Source: JSC-12 sp033764965
Lineage (GTDB): Bacteria; Cyanobacteriota; Cyanobacteriia; Leptolyngbyales; Leptolyngbyaceae
Direction of reading: 5' to 3'
Assembly (NCBI GenBank): GCA_033764965.1
Contig: JANRIN010000081.1
Location: 1 to 64,000, forward strand
DNA length: 64,000 bases
Positions 18,495-28,644 of the stretch are shown one piece after another. The first letter of the stretch is position 1; every line of letters begins with the position of its first letter. The position numbers were made by a program, and so were the translations under genes. A model generated the notes under the pieces. It saw only the letters and a list, made by a program, of their open reading frames with translations, did no database searches and had not been told where the DNA came from.

Positions 18495-18812
18495 ATGGAC
18501 GATTTTGCAATCAAACTCAGAAGTACTGGCTGGCTGAACTGGCTAGCTCACTTATTAGATAATTTTCGACGGCAGAACCAAATACACGACTATAGCAAAT
18601 TGGTGAATGGAATAGATTATGTGTTTGAGCAGATAACAGACGAAAAGAATAAGAAGGGATACATGACTGCTCAGAAGAGAGGTGTTAAGAAGGGCGATCG
18701 CGTTTTATTGATGCAAGATGGAAAAACTAGAGAATACAACATCCAAGACCTCACGTATTATTCATCCCCCAACGATATGTGGATAGCAGTATTAGTAAGA
18801 TTGGATGAATAA
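18495..18812 (+). CDS. Small hypothetical protein with KGDRV-type beta segment
   Basis: A 105-residue protein starting at ATG 18495. The N-terminal half is helical and charged; the C-terminal half looks like a small beta domain (KGDRVLLMQDGKTREYNI, then MWIAVLVRLDE). The codon pattern and well-formed protein suggest a real gene. No family is recognised and no close neighbour gives a functional clue: it stands alone between decayed insertion sequences and the capsule locus. Confidence 0.5.
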   Translation: MDDFAIKLRSTGWLNWLAHLLDNFRRQNQIHDYSKLVNGIDYVFEQITDEKNKKGYMTAQKRGVKKGDRVLLMQDGKTREYNIQDLTYYSSPNDMWIAVLVRLDE

Positions 18813-19279
18813 AGTCTTTAGATAGTTAATATTTTTCCACACATATTTTGTATCGTACTATACTATCCGCCAGTTAAAACCCAACTATTTTCCTCTTTGT
18901 AAAGATGCGATGAATTTATAGCCTGCAGGATTTACTTGGTAGAAAATCGGTATATTCTCGTATGGAGAGTTTCCAAAACTTCATCCCACGGGGTGATGAG
19001 TTTATTCATATTCGCACCTAGCTCTCTGTTTGTATCCTTCTCATCAGGATGTAATGTCGTAAGTTGATAGATTGAAGATGCGTTAATTTACTGAGATTGC
19101 GTTTCTATAGATCGCATTAATCTGCTGAAAAGAATTTTAGCGAACGAGTGCCTCGGCGGTTGAGAACGCTATCAGTGCTGGAGGCTACGTGCTGTACAGT
19201 TTTCAGCTGGAGTGCGAAATGTGTCCCAGCGGTGGGTTGTTGTATGCCCTCTTGCAGTTCAGGTTATGGCTTTCAGATT
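18813..19279. other. Intergenic leader of the capsule locus
   Basis: About 470 AT-rich bases before the first glycosyltransferase gene. It probably carries the promoter of the forward unit 19.3-23.8 kb. The open frame continues upstream of the chosen start to 19148, but those residues are Cys-rich and unlike the family. Confidence 0.4.
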
Positions 19280-20083
19280 ATGATTTCACAATGCACCATA
19301 GAAATGGCTTCAGACAGCTATCCTCAGTCCAAGGAAGTCATTGGATTCCCTGTAACAGCAATGCCATTTGAACGTCAAATCGCTTTAATGTTGATCTGGG
19401 CTAAGGAGCGTTGTAGTAGGGCTGTATGTATTGCAAATGTCCATATGTTAATTGAGGCTTACCAGCAGCCAGATTTTGCTGCTGTACTGCGCAATGCGGA
19501 TTTGGTGACTCCAGATGGAATGCCGCTAGTGTGGATGCTCAAGATGTTGGGAGCTTCCGATCAAGATCGTGTCGCTGGTCTAGATGTCCTTCAGGCACTG
19601 TGCAAAATGGCTTCTTCAGAAGGGATTAGTATTTTTTTCCTGGGTTCCCAAAGGGCTATCCTGGACAAGATGAGAGACAGGTTGGAGAAGGAGTTTCCTG
19701 ACCTAGCTATTGCAGGAATGGAACCTCTACCATATCAGCCTCTGACTTTAGAGGAAGATAGAGCTATTGTTCAGAAAGTTAATGAGAGTGGTGCAGGTAT
19801 TACCTTTGTTGCATTGGGCTGCCCCAAGCAAGAGACTTGGATGGCTCAACACAAAGGGCAGATTAACTCTGTCATGGTTGGGTTGGGAGGAGCTTTTCCA
19901 GTGTATGCTGGCATCCACAAGCGAGCACCCTTAGTAGTTCGTTCAATGGGATTTGAATGGCTCTATCGATTAGTTCAAGAACCTCGAAGATTATGGGGGC
20001 GTTATAGAAGTACGATTCCCATATTTATTTGGTTAGCGTGTAAGCAACTACTCACCTCAAGACAAACATCTGCTCAAAGTTAA
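19280..20083 (+). CDS. WecG/TagA/CpsF family glycosyltransferase (GT26)
   Basis: Transfers a sugar, typically N-acetylmannosamine or its uronate, to a lipid-linked acceptor during polysaccharide assembly. Family blocks visible: an ANVHMLIEAYQQPDF start, NADLVTPDGMPLVWMLK, SIFFLGSQ, VALGCPKQETWMAQH and VGLGGAFPVYAG, ending with RRLWGRY. ATG 19280 is taken as start; ATG 19304 is also possible. About 267 residues is normal. It is the first gene of a forward set with gmd and fcl, a sensible place for an early assembly enzyme. Confidence 0.85.
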   Translation: MISQCTIEMASDSYPQSKEVIGFPVTAMPFERQIALMLIWAKERCSRAVCIANVHMLIEAYQQPDFAAVLRNADLVTPDGMPLVWMLKMLGASDQDRVAGLDVLQALCKMASSEGISIFFLGSQRAILDKMRDRLEKEFPDLAIAGMEPLPYQPLTLEEDRAIVQKVNESGAGITFVALGCPKQETWMAQHKGQINSVMVGLGGAFPVYAGIHKRAPLVVRSMGFEWLYRLVQEPRRLWGRYRSTIPIFIWLACKQLLTSRQTSAQS

Positions 20084-20181
20084 GCTACAAAATTTCAGGC
20101 TGTTTTCCTTTGAAAAACTGTAGGAGTCTGTTTAAGCCTTGGTTTGAAAATAGATATCATTCAGTCAAAGAGATTATCAAA

Positions 20182-21261
20182 ATGACAGGTCATAAACGCG
20201 CTCTGATTACTGGCATTACTGGGCAAGATGGCTCTTATCTGAGTGAACTTCTTTTGGAAAAGGGCTATGAGGTTCATGGTGTTATTCGAAGGACATCGAC
20301 GTTTAATACCGATCGCATTGATCATATTTACGAGGATCCCCATCAAGAAGAAGCTAAACTTTTTCTCCATTATGGAGATCTGACAGATGGCACTAACCTG
20401 CGCCGTATTTTGGAAGAGGTTCAGCCGGTTGAGATTTATAATCTGGGTGCTCAATCTCATGTTCGGGTTAGCTTTGACTCTCCCCAATACACTGTTGATT
20501 CTGTGGGGATGGGAACGCTTCGGCTTTTAGAAGCCGTTCGAGAATACCAGCAACGAACCGGGATCGAGGTCCGGTTCTACCAAGCAGGCTCCTCTGAGAT
20601 GTTTGGGCTGGTTCAGGAAATTCCCCAAAGGGAAACGACCCCCTTCTACCCGCGCAGCCCGTATGCTTGTGCCAAGGTCTATGCTCACTGGCAAACGATT
20701 AATTACCGGGAATCTTACCATCTGTTCGCCTGTAACGGCATTCTGTTCAACCATGAATCTCCCCGACGAGGCGAAACCTTTGTCACCCGCAAAATCACTC
20801 GCGCGCTCGCTCGGATCGTAGCTGGACAGCAAAAGAAATTGTATCTGGGCAACGTGGATGCAAAGCGTGATTGGGGATATGCCAAAGATTATGTGAAAGC
20901 GATGTGGCTTATGCTCCAGCAAGACCATGCCGATGACTATGTCGTTGCAACAGGTGAGACTCATTCAATTCGCGAGTTTCTGGATGCTGCATTTGGCTAT
21001 GTCAACTTAGAGTGGCAAAAGTATGTGGAGTTTGATGAGCGTTATCTCCGTCCTGCCGAAGTTGACCTGTTGATTGGGGACCCGACAAAAGCAAAGGTAA
21101 CATTGGGGTGGGAGCAATCTGTGACCTTTGAGCAGCTGGTGCACCTGATGGTAGAAGCTGACCTAAAGGCACTAGGCTTGATTCCGTTGAACGGACATTT
21201 AGTGCGGACCGTCAATGATATTGCAACCATGCGATCGACCGTAGCTGGTTCAATATCTTAA
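20182..21261 (+). CDS. gmd: GDP-mannose 4,6-dehydratase
   Basis: Converts GDP-D-mannose to GDP-4-keto-6-deoxy-D-mannose, the first step toward GDP-L-fucose or GDP-rhamnose. Short-chain dehydrogenase fold with ALITGITGQDGSYLSELL at residues 7-24 (GxxGxxG), the RRTSTFNTDRIDH block, and the YxxxK motif in SPYACAKVYAH. Length 359 matches the family. ATG 20182 is chosen because the upstream in-frame extension (from 20110) is not conserved-looking. fcl follows 126 bases later, so the pair makes GDP-fucose. Confidence 0.95.
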   Translation: MTGHKRALITGITGQDGSYLSELLLEKGYEVHGVIRRTSTFNTDRIDHIYEDPHQEEAKLFLHYGDLTDGTNLRRILEEVQPVEIYNLGAQSHVRVSFDSPQYTVDSVGMGTLRLLEAVREYQQRTGIEVRFYQAGSSEMFGLVQEIPQRETTPFYPRSPYACAKVYAHWQTINYRESYHLFACNGILFNHESPRRGETFVTRKITRALARIVAGQQKKLYLGNVDAKRDWGYAKDYVKAMWLMLQQDHADDYVVATGETHSIREFLDAAFGYVNLEWQKYVEFDERYLRPAEVDLLIGDPTKAKVTLGWEQSVTFEQLVHLMVEADLKALGLIPLNGHLVRTVNDIATMRSTVAGSIS

Positions 21262-21387
21262 AGTTTGGCGTTGCGGATTCTGGGTATGCAAAAGGTGCTG
21301 TATGCTTGAAAATTCGTTTCGATTTATACTGCTTTTCAGCAACGCCTAAAGTTTGGACAGGTTGTAGGTGATCGGAGGTATTTTTTG

Positions 21388-22329
21388 ATGGCGATCGCAC
21401 AGTTTAATCTCACAGGTAAACGCATTCTTGTCACTGGTGGTGCAGGATTTCTAGGCAAGCAAGTTGTGAAGCAACTGTGCATATCTGGGGCTGATCCAAA
21501 TAAGATTACGGTGCTGCGATCGCGTGACTGTGACCTACGAAAAATGGAAGCCTGCCAGCGAGCAGTTGACCAGCAAGATCTGGTGATTCACTTGGCAGCC
21601 CACGTTGGTGGCATCGGCTTAAACCGAGAGAAGCCAGCCGAGTTGTTCTACGACAACCTGATGATGGGTACGCAGCTCATCCATGCTGCCTACGAAGCAG
21701 GAGTGCAAAAGTTCATTTGTGTAGGCACAATCTGCGCCTATCCCAAGTTCACTCCAGTTCCGTTCAAGGAAGACGACCTGTGGAATGGCTATCCAGAAGA
21801 AACCAACGCTCCCTATGGCATTGCCAAGAAGGCATTACTTGTTCAACTTCAGTCCTATCGCCAACAATACAACTTTGATGGCATCTATCTGCTGCCAGTA
21901 AATCTATATGGTCCTGAAGATAATTTTGATCCGCGCAGTTCCCATGTGATTCCAGCATTAATTCGCAAGGTACATGAGGCAAAACAACGGGGCGATCGCC
22001 AGATTCCTGTATGGGGGGATGGCAGTCCAACCCGCGAATTTCTTTATTCTGAAGATGCCGCCCGCGGGATTGTCATGGCGACTCAGGCATACAGCAATCC
22101 TGACCCTGTAAACCTGGGAACAGGATACGAAATTTCAATTGGAGACCTAATCACATTGATTTGCAAACTCATGAAATTTGATGGTGAAATTGTCTGGCAA
22201 ACAGAGCAACCCAATGGGCAACCTCGTCGCTGCTTGGACACAGAGCGGGCAAAACAAGCGTTTGGATTTACTGCTCAGATTGAGTTTGAGGAGGGGTTAA
22301 AAAGGACAATCAATTGGTATTGTCAGTAG
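21388..22329 (+). CDS. fcl: GDP-L-fucose synthase
   Basis: Epimerase-reductase converting GDP-4-keto-6-deoxymannose to GDP-L-fucose. The NAD(P) motif VTGGAGFLGKQVV is near residue 16, HVGGIG in the middle, and NAPYGIAKKALL carries the catalytic Tyr-X3-Lys. At 313 residues it is normal. ATG 21388 has GGAGG nine bases ahead. Works directly after gmd. Confidence 0.95.
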   Translation: MAIAQFNLTGKRILVTGGAGFLGKQVVKQLCISGADPNKITVLRSRDCDLRKMEACQRAVDQQDLVIHLAAHVGGIGLNREKPAELFYDNLMMGTQLIHAAYEAGVQKFICVGTICAYPKFTPVPFKEDDLWNGYPEETNAPYGIAKKALLVQLQSYRQQYNFDGIYLLPVNLYGPEDNFDPRSSHVIPALIRKVHEAKQRGDRQIPVWGDGSPTREFLYSEDAARGIVMATQAYSNPDPVNLGTGYEISIGDLITLICKLMKFDGEIVWQTEQPNGQPRRCLDTERAKQAFGFTAQIEFEEGLKRTINWYCQ

Positions 22330-22482
22330 AAGAGTTGATAGATTGTATTCAATGTCAACTGAATTATTAGAAACAGACCGAAATGTTTTCTCATTCCGTT
22401 AATTGTAGGTTACTGATACATATAATCGGTGAGATCACCTGCAAGATTTATACAAGAGCCGGGATGGTTAGCGTACTTTTCA

Positions 22483-23799
22483 ATGCAGATTGAACCTTTG
22501 AACCGTTGTACTGATGAGATCTCCACACCTAGTTATTCGCGAGGTGTCGATGAGGCTCATGATTCTATCAACTTAATCTCGCCAGAGCGTAATATCCTCA
22601 TTTTTGAGCTAGGTTATACCGGGCACTATCCTAGCTATATTAAGCATCTTGCAAAATATTGGATAGAGCAGGCATATTCAGGAAATTTAACCATTGTTGT
22701 TTCTCCAAAATTTGCTCAACTTCATCCTGATGTTCTTGAAATTGCTTCAGATAGTTTGGGTAAGAATTTACGCTTTATTGTTATAACTTCACATGAAGAG
22801 TCCAATCTGATTCCTCGTTGCTCCCCTCTAAACCGTGCTCGTCGGGCTCTACAGGAATGGCATCTTGTTCATAAGTATGCAACAGAACTTGAAGCAACTC
22901 ACTGTTTACTCTTGTATTTTGACTCTTTTCAAACTGCTATTTCTTTAGGAAAAAGATTACCTTGCCAGTTTTCCGGTATCTACTTCAGACCAACTTTCCA
23001 TTACCCAACACTATCAGCTTATTCTTCTACTCTGAAGGAACGAATTCAGCGATGGCGCGAACAATTTATACTATCGCTGGTTATGCGTCATCCTCAAATG
23101 CAGGTGTTGTTTTGTCTGGATCCTTACGTAATTAAAGGCTTAAACCGAATATATAAGCAAACCACTGCTGTGTATCTTCCCGATCCAGTATATTTAGAGA
23201 TGTTTTCTGAGGAGGAAGTCAGTCACTTTAGAGAAGATTTAGGCATTGAACCTGGTAGGCAAGTTTTTCTCCTTTTTGGTGCTCTTTACGATACACGTAA
23301 GGGGATTCATCAGTTATCCCTGGCGTTGTCTATGTTGCCATTTGAGTTACGCCAGAAAGTATGTTTGTTATTCGTCGGACAAACTTTAGGTAATGAGCAG
23401 ACTCAGGAAGATATTGAAGTAATTTTACGATGTGCTCCAGTTCAAGTGATTGTGCGAGATACGTTTGTCCCGGATGAGCACGTCTCGTTGTATTTTCAGG
23501 TTACTGATGCAGTGTTAGCCATCTATCAAAAACATATCGGCATGAGCGGTATTTTGGTATTAGCTGCTGCAGCACAGAAGCCTCTTCTATCTCAAAGTTA
23601 TGGTCTACTAGGAGAGTTGACACGCTCCTGGAAACTGGGTTTAGCTGTTGACTCAACAAATCCTAGCGAAATCGCTAAGGGGCTGTCCCAGTTTATTCTA
23701 GAAGCTCCTGAGGCTTTAGGCGATCGTGCGAAAATGAAATCATTTGCTGAACAAAACTCGGCCGAGAACTTTGCTCGTACTATTTTTCAACATATGTAG
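22483..23799 (+). CDS. Glycosyltransferase, GT4-like
   Basis: About 438 residues from ATG 22483 (a GTG at 22429 would extend it). Opens with NILIFELGYTGHYPSYIKHL, a nucleotide-sugar glycosyltransferase-B start. A hinge leads to a C-terminal Rossmann half with FLLFGALYDTRKGIHQL (about 265-281) and a late acidic pair region. The classic E-X7-E is weak here (IGMSGILVLAAAAQKP). It resembles the reverse-strand gene at 31921-33129 (both start with an aromatic-GH-H/Y-P-Y/F-X element). It ends the forward unit and converges on the Wzy-like gene. Confidence 0.75.
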   Translation: MQIEPLNRCTDEISTPSYSRGVDEAHDSINLISPERNILIFELGYTGHYPSYIKHLAKYWIEQAYSGNLTIVVSPKFAQLHPDVLEIASDSLGKNLRFIVITSHEESNLIPRCSPLNRARRALQEWHLVHKYATELEATHCLLLYFDSFQTAISLGKRLPCQFSGIYFRPTFHYPTLSAYSSTLKERIQRWREQFILSLVMRHPQMQVLFCLDPYVIKGLNRIYKQTTAVYLPDPVYLEMFSEEEVSHFREDLGIEPGRQVFLLFGALYDTRKGIHQLSLALSMLPFELRQKVCLLFVGQTLGNEQTQEDIEVILRCAPVQVIVRDTFVPDEHVSLYFQVTDAVLAIYQKHIGMSGILVLAAAAQKPLLSQSYGLLGELTRSWKLGLAVDSTNPSEIAKGLSQFILEAPEALGDRAKMKSFAEQNSAENFARTIFQHM

Positions 23800-23818
23800 A
23801 GTGGATGCTGATCTACAT

Positions 23819-23848
23819 TAATGTTAAATCGCTAAATGTTAAATCGCT
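23819..23848. repeat. Short direct duplication at the end of the wzy-like gene
   Basis: AATGTTAAATCGCT is repeated at 23820-23833 and 23835-23848. The first copy overlaps the stop codon of the polymerase-like gene and the second codes its last residues, suggesting a recent slippage at the gene end. Confidence 0.7.
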
Positions 23849-25151
23849 TCTGATGCCAGTAAAGCCCAATTAAACTTGCCACGTATAGCACGTAACCAGG
23901 CTCTTGCATCTGAGTAAATATAAAACCATGAACCATAACAGTCAGCATCAGAAACTTGGGCAAATCGCCCACACAAATTCTGCGCCACACGATTGAGCAG
24001 AGATAGAGATAAGAAGCTAATCCGAGTGTCCCCAAATCACACCAAATAGCAGCCCATCCCCAGAACGGTGCGAAAAAACTACTCATCAGCCAGCTTGATT
24101 CCATTAAAAACCGAGTTTGCTCTCCAATCGTAGTCCTGGTAGCTCCTAAAGGAGATAGGAGGGAACTGTAGTCCTTTAGCATCCAACCGCCTAAGCGGTC
24201 AACTGTATGCCCAGGTCCGAGACCCAACCACCAATTTAGGGGAGAGTGAAACTGCTCAATTGTCAGTTGGATACCCGAAAACTTCAGTTCGGCAACTGGT
24301 CCATCAGAACCGTACATTTCCGGTCTGATCCATCCTGTAAAGGCACTAAGTGCTTCAACGTTGTAAATTGCCCAGGTAAAAGCGATACAGAAGGTTGCTA
24401 TACCAATAACATAGGACAGAAACTTACCTACGTTTTGAACTTTAGTCAGACTCAGAATAAGAAAACCGAGCACTAAAGTAATGACGACTTGCTTAGCATC
24501 TGAAACGATCACATTGCCAAAGCCTAAAACTGCAACTAATGTCCGTTTCCACAAGGGTTGATCTTTAGCACAGAGGAAGTAATAGATGGCAAAGCTACAG
24601 GATACGGATGCCCCGACGACATGACCTGAACCAGATCGATAAAAGATCCCTTGCATATTGTCGTTTTGCCCTTCTAAACGCTCAAGACGTAGAACGAACT
24701 TTTGAACATAAATCAGAAAAAAATGAAAAAATATGAAGCGATTCATCCAGGACTTAAACCATTCAAATCGCTCTATAGTCATCGGTAAGTAGATGATTGT
24801 TGCCAGCAAGATGAAAGGTTCTACCCATAAAAGATAGCTAAGGATGACATTGACGATACCAGCATCATTGAGTAAGGCACTGGCAACTTCGATCGTCAAG
24901 AAAAGCCATAAAGCAAATACCATTTCCTGAGTAATTGCTCGTTGAGTTATATCTTTTGTTCGACTCTTAAGCAGGACAGAGCCAAACGCAAAGGGAACGA
25001 GCGCAAAATGCAAGAAGTTAACTAAAGATGGAATTTTTAGAGTAGTCAATAACCTGGGGAAAAGTCCTGACGCAATGGCTAGCAAAAGTAGAGTAGAGCT
25101 TTTGACAAATCCCTTTATTTTTTTTGGTTGGGCAGTAATAGATGATTCCAT
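23832..25151 (-). CDS. Wzy/O-antigen ligase-like membrane protein
   Basis: A 439-residue protein with about 10-12 hydrophobic helices and one large hydrophilic loop between about residues 270 and 340 (WIRPEMYG to GEQTRFL), the topology of Wzy polymerases and WaaL ligases. Within the locus the best role is polymerase of the lipid-linked repeat unit in the inner membrane. Sequence in this class is too variable to fix specificity. It is the last gene of the reverse unit that begins near 38.2 kb and lies 15 bases after the GT4 gene upstream. Confidence 0.75.
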   Translation of the reverse strand: MESSITAQPKKIKGFVKSSTLLLLAIASGLFPRLLTTLKIPSLVNFLHFALVPFAFGSVLLKSRTKDITQRAITQEMVFALWLFLTIEVASALLNDAGIVNVILSYLLWVEPFILLATIIYLPMTIERFEWFKSWMNRFIFFHFFLIYVQKFVLRLERLEGQNDNMQGIFYRSGSGHVVGASVSCSFAIYYFLCAKDQPLWKRTLVAVLGFGNVIVSDAKQVVITLVLGFLILSLTKVQNVGKFLSYVIGIATFCIAFTWAIYNVEALSAFTGWIRPEMYGSDGPVAELKFSGIQLTIEQFHSPLNWWLGLGPGHTVDRLGGWMLKDYSSLLSPLGATRTTIGEQTRFLMESSWLMSSFFAPFWGWAAIWCDLGTLGLASYLYLCSIVWRRICVGDLPKFLMLTVMVHGFIFTQMQEPGYVLYVASLIGLYWHQKRFNI

Positions 25152-25166
25152 ACAGGCAGTGACTCT

Positions 25167-26384
25167 TCAAACGACCCTTTCAAGGGATCGAGCAAATTCA
25201 TAAACTTCGATTAACTGCTGGTAGTTTTTCTCAGCCGTATATTTATTCTCAAACTCAATTCGAGATTCTTGGCGCATGATTTCTCGTTCAGATGGATGAG
25301 AGATTAACCAATCAATTTGGGCGGCTAAGTGTGCAGAATCGGCAAGATGGAAGTGCAATCCTGTTCGCCCAGAATCAACAAGTTCTGCGATCGCCCCAAT
25401 GTTTGCTACAACAACTGGAGTTCCTTTTGCAAACGCTTCAATTACGACCCGCCCAAAGGTTTCGTACCACTTAGATGGAACAATTAGCATCATGGCTTCC
25501 CCTATCAGGTCATACACATCAGTCATTGGTTTGCGCCCTAACCACTCAACCTGCGACAACGTTTGAGAGGTTTGAATAATCTGCTCTCGTAGTGGACCAT
25601 CTCCTACAATTTTGAGCGGAACGACCCCATCTAAGTACTTCCAGGCACCTAATAATACATCAATGCCCTTCTCAACCGAAAGGCGACCAACATAGAGAGC
25701 ATAGCGTCCGCTTCCATCACCAATACCGGGGTCTGGGCTAACAAAATTCGGTTTAACTACAATTTTCTTAGCAGGAATTCCTCCTTCAATAAACTTTTTT
25801 CGAGCAAACTCTGTTAAGGCAATGTAAAGACTAATCTGTTCTGACCAGGTGTTTAGAAAGTTATGAACAGATAGCATAGCAGAGACAACTCCACTTGCGA
25901 TGCGGTTGTCTCGGTAACACGCATCTTTAATGCCTGGCCAGGGAATCGATTTTCCCAAACATTCTTCACAAACTTGCCCATTTTTGAAGAATAGAGCATT
26001 GGGGCATAAAAGTCGGTAGTTGTGCAAGGTTTGCACAATTGGAACACCAACATCTTTGGCGGCGTAATAGATTGAGGGAGAGATCAGAGGAAGTGTGTTA
26101 TGAACATGAACCACGCCATAGGAATCACGGCTAAGCTGACACTTAATATTTTTGTAAGTTTGTGATGACCATATTGTGTTGATTGCAGTCTGGATTGCCC
26201 CTAGAGAATCTAAACGATCGTTAGAATCTTCGTAAATATCAACAAGATGCCCCTTCATCTCTAACAGCGATCGCTCGGCATCACGAACTTCTTCTTCACC
26301 TCCACGAATCTGATACCGATTATGAACGCTGAGAACCCGTAAGGGTCGTGTCTGCAAATCTGATGGAACATTGAGAGTAGACAT
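25167..26384 (-). CDS. Glycosyltransferase family 4
   Basis: GT-B fold retaining glycosyltransferase, 405 residues. N-terminal domain: LRVLSVHNRYQIRGGEEEV and HVHNTLPLISP. A cysteine-bearing segment (CPNALFFKNGQVCEECLG) is typical of one GT4 subfamily. C-terminal donor domain: ALYVGRLSVEKGIDVLL and the E-X7-E motif in ETFGRVVIEAF (about 312-322). Likely adds one sugar of the repeat unit at the cytoplasmic face. Donor and linkage cannot be read from sequence. Confidence 0.88.
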   Translation of the reverse strand: MSTLNVPSDLQTRPLRVLSVHNRYQIRGGEEEVRDAERSLLEMKGHLVDIYEDSNDRLDSLGAIQTAINTIWSSQTYKNIKCQLSRDSYGVVHVHNTLPLISPSIYYAAKDVGVPIVQTLHNYRLLCPNALFFKNGQVCEECLGKSIPWPGIKDACYRDNRIASGVVSAMLSVHNFLNTWSEQISLYIALTEFARKKFIEGGIPAKKIVVKPNFVSPDPGIGDGSGRYALYVGRLSVEKGIDVLLGAWKYLDGVVPLKIVGDGPLREQIIQTSQTLSQVEWLGRKPMTDVYDLIGEAMMLIVPSKWYETFGRVVIEAFAKGTPVVVANIGAIAELVDSGRTGLHFHLADSAHLAAQIDWLISHPSEREIMRQESRIEFENKYTAEKNYQQLIEVYEFARSLERVV

Positions 26385-26406
26385 AGAACCCCATGCTTAC
26401 CAAGGT

Positions 26407-27681
26407 TTATGAAGTGGCAGATGCGTTTTTGGAGTTGAGCGAAGACTTTGCGGCTTCAGACTTCGCCAGTTTCTCATACAACTCAGAGAACAATCGTTCT
26501 CTCTTTTCCCAACTGTAAGCCCGTCGAACCAGTTGCTGACCTTCAAGCCCCATCTGTTGACGCAACTCCGGATCTCTGGCTAATCGCTTCATTGCCACGA
26601 CCAGCTCTTGAATAGCTTGCTCTGGATTATTAGCAGAAACTTTAATTCCAGTGTCGTTTGTTACCTGAACGCCAGGTCCGCCCAAATTTAAACACACGAT
26701 TGGTCGCCCTACTGCCATTGCCTCACGCAAGACCCATCCACCGGAGTCGTGTAAGCTTGGGTGGACTAAAACATGAGCCTCTGCAAGTCGGGCTAGGGTT
26801 TCAGACCGAGACAGACGACCCCAAAACCTGACTTGGTCCGCAACGCCTAAATTCTCAGTTAACCTTTGGAGTCGCTCTAATTCTGAACCTTCACCAACAA
26901 CCCAGTACTCTGCATCCTGCAAACCTGCTTGAGCAAATGCTTGAATGCCCAGATAAAATCCTTTCCAATGCAACAGTCTGCCCATACTAATAAATCGCAC
27001 AGGCTGGGCAGGGGGAGTTGGGGTCTGGGCAAGACGATCGATTTCTTCTAGATACAAGCAAGCCTCTGCCATTACCTTCACATCGGTTGCTCCCAAGTGA
27101 TATAGCCGCTGGGCCGTGTCATCGGTGCCAGCAAAAATGGCAGCGCTATTGCGAACCGTGAGACGAACAAACGGATCCCGTTCTCCCAACCAGCGAAAAA
27201 GCGCCCGTGCAGTTTCGTACAACTTCGCTTTTGTACTGAAATCCTTCCAAAACGGCAGCGGCGCTGATTCTCCTCCACCTACCGGCCCCCAAACAAAGGG
27301 AATGGGTAGTAAAGACAAAAAACTGGGAGTAGCATAGCGGTTGAATGTGACGTGATGGCAAATGTCAAACCCAATGTCCTGATGCAAGCGACGGGCAACC
27401 AAGTAAGCTTGAATTTGCCAGAGGTAATAGTGCAGTTGCATTGCGCCCGACTGCCCCCAACGCAAACTGTCTTGCCAGAAGGGGAGAGTAAAGTAGACAA
27501 AGTGCAAGTTGGGGACTGGATTTCGCTCCAGTTCTGCCGCGATCGCTGCACGGCTTTCATCAGGTCGAGTTAAAACCCAAACGCTGTGATGTCGAGCCAT
27601 CTCCCGCGCCACACTCCATCCTAAACCAGGTTCCGACCCTCGGTTTGGTTCACAGGAGTAGGCTGATAGTAAAACGTTCAT
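26407..27681 (-). CDS. Glycosyltransferase family 4
   Basis: A 424-residue GT-B enzyme. N-terminus SAYSCEPNRGSEPGLGWSVA is the glycine-rich acceptor loop common in WcaL/AmsK-like enzymes. Donor domain has FISMGRLLHWKGFYLGI and E-X7-E-type DSGGWVLREAMAVG, where Asp-Ser-Gly-Gly replaces the first Glu region. The C-terminal Ala/Ser/Lys stretch is low complexity. It is 22 bases upstream of the next GT4 gene in the same direction. Confidence 0.87.
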   Translation of the reverse strand: MNVLLSAYSCEPNRGSEPGLGWSVAREMARHHSVWVLTRPDESRAAIAAELERNPVPNLHFVYFTLPFWQDSLRWGQSGAMQLHYYLWQIQAYLVARRLHQDIGFDICHHVTFNRYATPSFLSLLPIPFVWGPVGGGESAPLPFWKDFSTKAKLYETARALFRWLGERDPFVRLTVRNSAAIFAGTDDTAQRLYHLGATDVKVMAEACLYLEEIDRLAQTPTPPAQPVRFISMGRLLHWKGFYLGIQAFAQAGLQDAEYWVVGEGSELERLQRLTENLGVADQVRFWGRLSRSETLARLAEAHVLVHPSLHDSGGWVLREAMAVGRPIVCLNLGGPGVQVTNDTGIKVSANNPEQAIQELVVAMKRLARDPELRQQMGLEGQQLVRRAYSWEKRERLFSELYEKLAKSEAAKSSLNSKNASATS

Positions 27682-27768
27682 ACCAAGGAGTGCTCCGCTT
27701 GTTGATTCAACGACTTAAGAAGTGTACTGCCCCCTTCTAACCATCCTGCATCTAATTACGTTTTGGGG

Positions 27769-28644
27769 CTAGTTCAACCCGTTAGGTTTGAAATACGCGA
27801 TCATTTGGAATCTTGTCCATTGACTAAACCAGGACATTATCTTAACGACAAAAAGACAAGTCCCTAGCCAAACTCCATAGCGCTCAATGCAATGAAAGAA
27901 CTTAGTTGGGAGACGGTAGGGGGACTTTTTGCTCAAGAATAGAGACTGAAACGTTTTAGCAGCGGATCGTCCAGGGGCGAAAAACTTTTGAATTCCTAGT
28001 CGCTCATGCACAGGTCCAATCAAATTTGCTTTCAAATCGCCGACCAAATACGCTTTAAACCCAGATCGGTAGGCTCTGAAAATGTAGGTATCATCGCCTG
28101 AATAATGAGGAAAACGATAGGCATCCGGTACACCAATGACCTGAACAACGCATCCAGGAATGCCAACACACCAACCTGACATACCATCAACTTCCAGAAT
28201 TTCTCCGGGTTGGGCAGCACATCCCCTTCTCCCTTGTGACCCATTATGTTGGGCAACAGAGTTTCCATTATCAAACACATAACAGGTAGGAGCGGCTATT
28301 GCTCCAGGATGCTGCGTCATAAATTCAACCAGCTTTGGTAAAGTATCTGCTTCAGGTAAACAGTCATCATTTAGCCAAATAAAGAATTCGGCTCCATGTT
28401 GAGCCGCGTATTGCATTCCCATTGCTATGGCTGCTGTCCACCAAAGATCACCATTACCGCTTAAAACGATTACATCTGGATAGCTCTGGCGTATTGCCTC
28501 AGCCGTGCCGTCGGTTGAACCATCATCCACAACCACCATTTGATACCGTTGTAAATCGCCGGTTTGCTGTAAATGCGCCAAAAAGGTTAGAGTCGTTGGC
28601 TTACGGTTATAAACAGGGGTAACAATGAAAACAGGTTCTTTCAT
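27769..28644 (-). CDS. Glycosyltransferase family 2, rhamnosyltransferase-like
   Basis: GT-A enzyme of 291 residues. Start FIVTPVYNRKPTTLTFL, the VVVDDGSTDGT nucleotide-binding block and the metal-binding FIWLNDDCLP follow the usual GT2 order. The mid-region YSGDDTYIFRAY supplies the catalytic acid pair. The C-terminal hydrophobic stretch may lie on the membrane. Its ATG overlaps the stop of the upstream GT4 gene by four bases (ATGA), so the two are translationally coupled. Confidence 0.87.
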   Translation of the reverse strand: MKEPVFIVTPVYNRKPTTLTFLAHLQQTGDLQRYQMVVVDDGSTDGTAEAIRQSYPDVIVLSGNGDLWWTAAIAMGMQYAAQHGAEFFIWLNDDCLPEADTLPKLVEFMTQHPGAIAAPTCYVFDNGNSVAQHNGSQGRRGCAAQPGEILEVDGMSGWCVGIPGCVVQVIGVPDAYRFPHYSGDDTYIFRAYRSGFKAYLVGDLKANLIGPVHERLGIQKFFAPGRSAAKTFQSLFLSKKSPYRLPTKFFHCIERYGVWLGTCLFVVKIMSWFSQWTRFQMIAYFKPNGLN